DNA from: Allolobophora icterica
Taxonomy: Eukaryota; Annelida; Clitellata; Crassiclitellata; Lumbricidae
Reading direction: 5' to 3'
NCBI GenBank assembly: GCA_963556255.1
Contig: OY744607.1
Span: 44,691,844-44,755,843, forward strand
Length of the DNA: 64,000 nt
The notes beneath the pieces are model-generated. The model ran no database searches. It worked only from the letters and a program-made list of their open reading frames with translations, and had not been told where the DNA came from. Both the position numbers and the translations under genes were made by a program. How positions within the stretch are numbered: the stretch's first letter is position 1; each line of letters begins with the position of its first letter. Below are positions 61,375 through 64,000 of this stretch, piece by piece.

Positions 61375-63727
61375 ATGGCTAAGTTTGGAAACTGGCAAAT
61401 GTTTATGGACACATGCGTGCAAAGCCTTGAGAATGACTCAGAGGGCTTTGATAGTTTTAAAAAATTGCAAAACAACGAGGAAAGAATTTCATTTGTTCTA
61501 AGAAATGGTATTTTAAAGTGAGTCGAAATGAAACAGTAATAATTGTTTATTCTATTCGTTGAACCCTTATTATCGGCTATGTAATCAAAATAACCAGAAG
61601 CTCGTAATGTAATGAGAAACGTTAATATTCCTTTTACTCATAACCAAATGAAAGTCAATGAACAAAATGTGCTGCCCGATAATGGTTAGATAAAGTTTAT
61701 CAAGGTGAAATAAGTTAAACCAGACCGAGTCAGGATGAAGTGCCGAAGGCGTGTGAAATTTTAGGAGTCTCATTAAGTTCAAAAGTTAAAATTTCAGCAA
61801 ATTTCGTACACCTATTCGCTTTATTTTACCGCAAACGAATAGGTTGTACAAAGTTAAATGCAGTGAAAGATTTCACGGTGCAATGAATTTCTGTTTAAGA
61901 ACACATTGGATTGAGGATTTCTTCGAAGTTGCCCAGAGTGTTTCGAACATGAAGTCAATCTCAGTTGCATCTCAACACAGAAAGGAAGGTAACGGGAACT
62001 TTCAAAGGAAGCAATTCAGTGCAGCCCTGCATTGCTACAATCAGGTTTTTGCAAAGTTAATTTGATCTCAGAATTTTGCAACTTTTGACTTTTGCTGTGC
62101 CTTGGACCAGAAAAGTGTTGGATGTCCAAGACTGATAATGCAAACAAATTTGAAACAAACTTCTGATTTCCTTGACCCATTGAATTTCAACTGGGATTCT
62201 CCAATCGTTTATGATTATTTATAAAGGTTTAACTGGAATGACCATAGATTGATGCCTTATACGCTATGATCGTGGCACTATAGAAGCCACTGAATTAGAT
62301 TTCTAAACCATGTTCTATGTTTTATATCATTATTATTAAGCAGATGAGTATACTTATAAGAGTATGTGTAATATTGTTGCCTACTATCCAGCTGAATAGT
62401 CTACCTCGAGAGTCACTGACAAGACTTGTATTCATTTTGAAGGCCATGGACAAGCTACACACATTTGTGCTTATCAGAGGGGACTTTGAGAAACAGTTGG
62501 ACAACAGGTTGTCTGTAGGCAACAGGTTGTTCCCTTTGTTTTCATTATGAGACGATTTGACTTGAATAAGAACATTTACACATTCTTAAACTATTTATTT
62601 AAATGCACTTGTATAAGAAGTTTTACATAAGTTTAGCTTCTGTTTACTAATAAGCAAACTCCACCAGGTTAAGAAACAAAATCATGATAAGTGATAAGCC
62701 AGCTGTATGACCACTGTCAATGTTCTTCATTTAATGATGATTTGTGAATTTCTGAAATTCAGTGTGTTTGCTACGCTCCAGTGAATGACAGTCAATATGA
62801 ACTTTCACTTGGCTTTGCTAACCGATCAGCTGCCTTTTATCACCTCGAAAATTACGAAGTAAGTCCTCTTGTCGTTGATGACTAGCTTTCATATATTCAG
62901 TATTTGTAATGGCAAATTTATATAGCACCACTTCAAGAGAAGCTCATCAGAGGCACTCTCGACCTGACAAAATGAAACACGATTGAACAGAATGGTCTTC
63001 ACGCGCTTTCCGAAAGGAGAGGCTGAGGAGCTCATGTTGCAGCTGGCTAGGCAACTTATTCCAGGCAGATGGGCTGACCACGGCAAAACTTCTATGCCAT
63101 AGTTTAGTGAGTGTCATGGCAAGCGACAGTTTGCTGTGATTGGCTTATGCTTTCTCATGATTTTGTGCACAATTGAATCATGATTACCATAAGTTTAATT
63201 TATGTTGAAATCATGTTTTTGAAAAGCACAGTGTATAAATTATTATTGTAATTGTGATTGTAATTGTAAATTTAGTATACTGCCACAAGAGGAAACTAAC
63301 CAGCGCCAGGGCGCTCTCTGCGCTTGCCTATATATGTTAGAGGTCATGAAGAACCAGAATGTCATCAGTAAGCACAACTTTATTATATAAGGCAAATAGT
63401 AAATAAGTTATTACCTTACTTCGCTGTACTTAGAGGTCCTGAAGAACCAGAATGTCATCATTTAGCACAACTTTATTAAATAAGGCAAATAGTAAATAAG
63501 TTATTACCTTACTTTGTTGTACTTTTAGAAATAAATACCTTAATAAAAAAATTAGTTACAGAAATAGCACTGACTACATTTTCTGAATTTTGTGTTTCTA
63601 AAGCTCTGCCTGAATGATATTGAGTCAGCTTTCAATTCTGGCTACCCGGCTGACATGACCTATAAACTTATTTTGCGAAAGGGTCAGTGTCTTGCACACC
63701 TTGGCCAATGGGAAAAAGCCAAAACAG
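61375..63727 (+). CDS. SMYD4: SMYD4-like SET/MYND protein, N-terminal TPR exons (gene continues past window)
   Basis: Four coding exons, 61375-61517, 61864-62044, 62763-62858 and 63604-63727, join in frame; the fourth ends in phase 1, so the gene runs off the right edge. Exon 1 begins MAKFGNWQMFMDTC and has the short helical N-terminus seen in this family. Exons 2-4 encode TPR-like helices: HRKEGNGNFQRKQFSAALHCYNQ, then LSLGFANRSAAFYHLENYE, then KLILRKGQCLAHLGQWEKAKT. The order and the signatures ANRSAA and LRKGQCL match the TPR region that precedes the split SET and MYND domains in SMYD4, a predicted protein-lysine methyltransferase. The catalytic domain itself lies outside the window, so the call rests on the TPR part. 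The exon 2 donor (GTTTTT) is weak. The first ATG follows in-frame stops, and no other start was seen. Confidence 0.8.
63338..63524. repeat. Two 93-bp tandem units in SMYD4 intron 3
   Basis: 63338-63430 and 63431-63523 are near-identical, from TAGAGGTC to GTACTT. They lie 80 bp before exon 4. Confidence 0.9.
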
Positions 63728-64000
63728 GTCAGGCTTCTCTTCATTGTCTGATCGTAATCGTAATTGCAAATTTATATAGTGCCACTTGAAGAGACGCGCA
63801 TCATCGTTGATGCACAGCATTGCCAATTTATATAGTGCCACCTCAATTTATGTAGCTCCACTTGTTAATGCACAGCATCATTAGTTTTACAACAGATAGC
63901 CACAATTATTCCTTAGAGAAAGCTTTTTGAATAATTTAGAATCACCTTTCTGTTTATTAAAATTGTATAAAATATACTTGTAGCTGTTTTGCTCGCTAAA

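Overview
The window is eukaryotic, intron-rich, repeat-dense DNA. It has spliced genes with GT-AG introns, SINE-like and non-LTR retrotransposons, hAT-type miniature elements and long microsatellites. Gene content and repeat style point to an invertebrate animal. A marine deuterostome (echinoderm, hemichordate or cephalochordate) is my best guess, but nothing in the sequence proves the clade.

Layout. 1-28 kb: no gene that I can support. It holds simple repeats (TCTG, GGGA, TCC, AAT; a 328-bp CA tract), a 200-N assembly gap at 4241-4440, tRNA-headed SINEs and a dense set of small terminal-inverted-repeat elements. Many of these keep perfect 8-bp target duplications and several are inserted inside one another. 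28.4-30.9 kb, minus strand: a complete four-exon LIX1/LIX1L (lowfat family) gene. 31.4-33.7 kb, minus strand: a nearly intact CR1-type retrotransposon between LIX1 and the next gene. 34.3-53.5 kb, plus strand: a complete 23-exon PIK3C3/VPS34 gene, reconstructed here in one frame to 906 codons. Its introns carry sense-oriented SINEs, a young RTE-like retrotransposon, many minisatellites and an 82-unit GA tract. 57.8-59.6 kb, minus strand: an apparent two-exon gene with one C2H2 zinc finger. 61.4 kb to the right edge, plus strand: the first four coding exons of a SMYD4-like gene.

Arrangement. LIX1 and PIK3C3 are divergent, with the CR1 occupying most of the space between their start codons. PIK3C3 and the zinc-finger gene converge, and the zinc-finger gene and SMYD4 are divergent. 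The genes have no evident shared pathway: VPS34 acts in autophagy and endosomal PI3P synthesis, LIX1 is linked in the literature to Fat/Dachsous and Hippo/YAP signalling, and SMYD4 is a predicted lysine methyltransferase. I see no operon, CRISPR or bacterial-type system. The most unusual content is the nested transposon structure and the sequence next to splice sites in PIK3C3.
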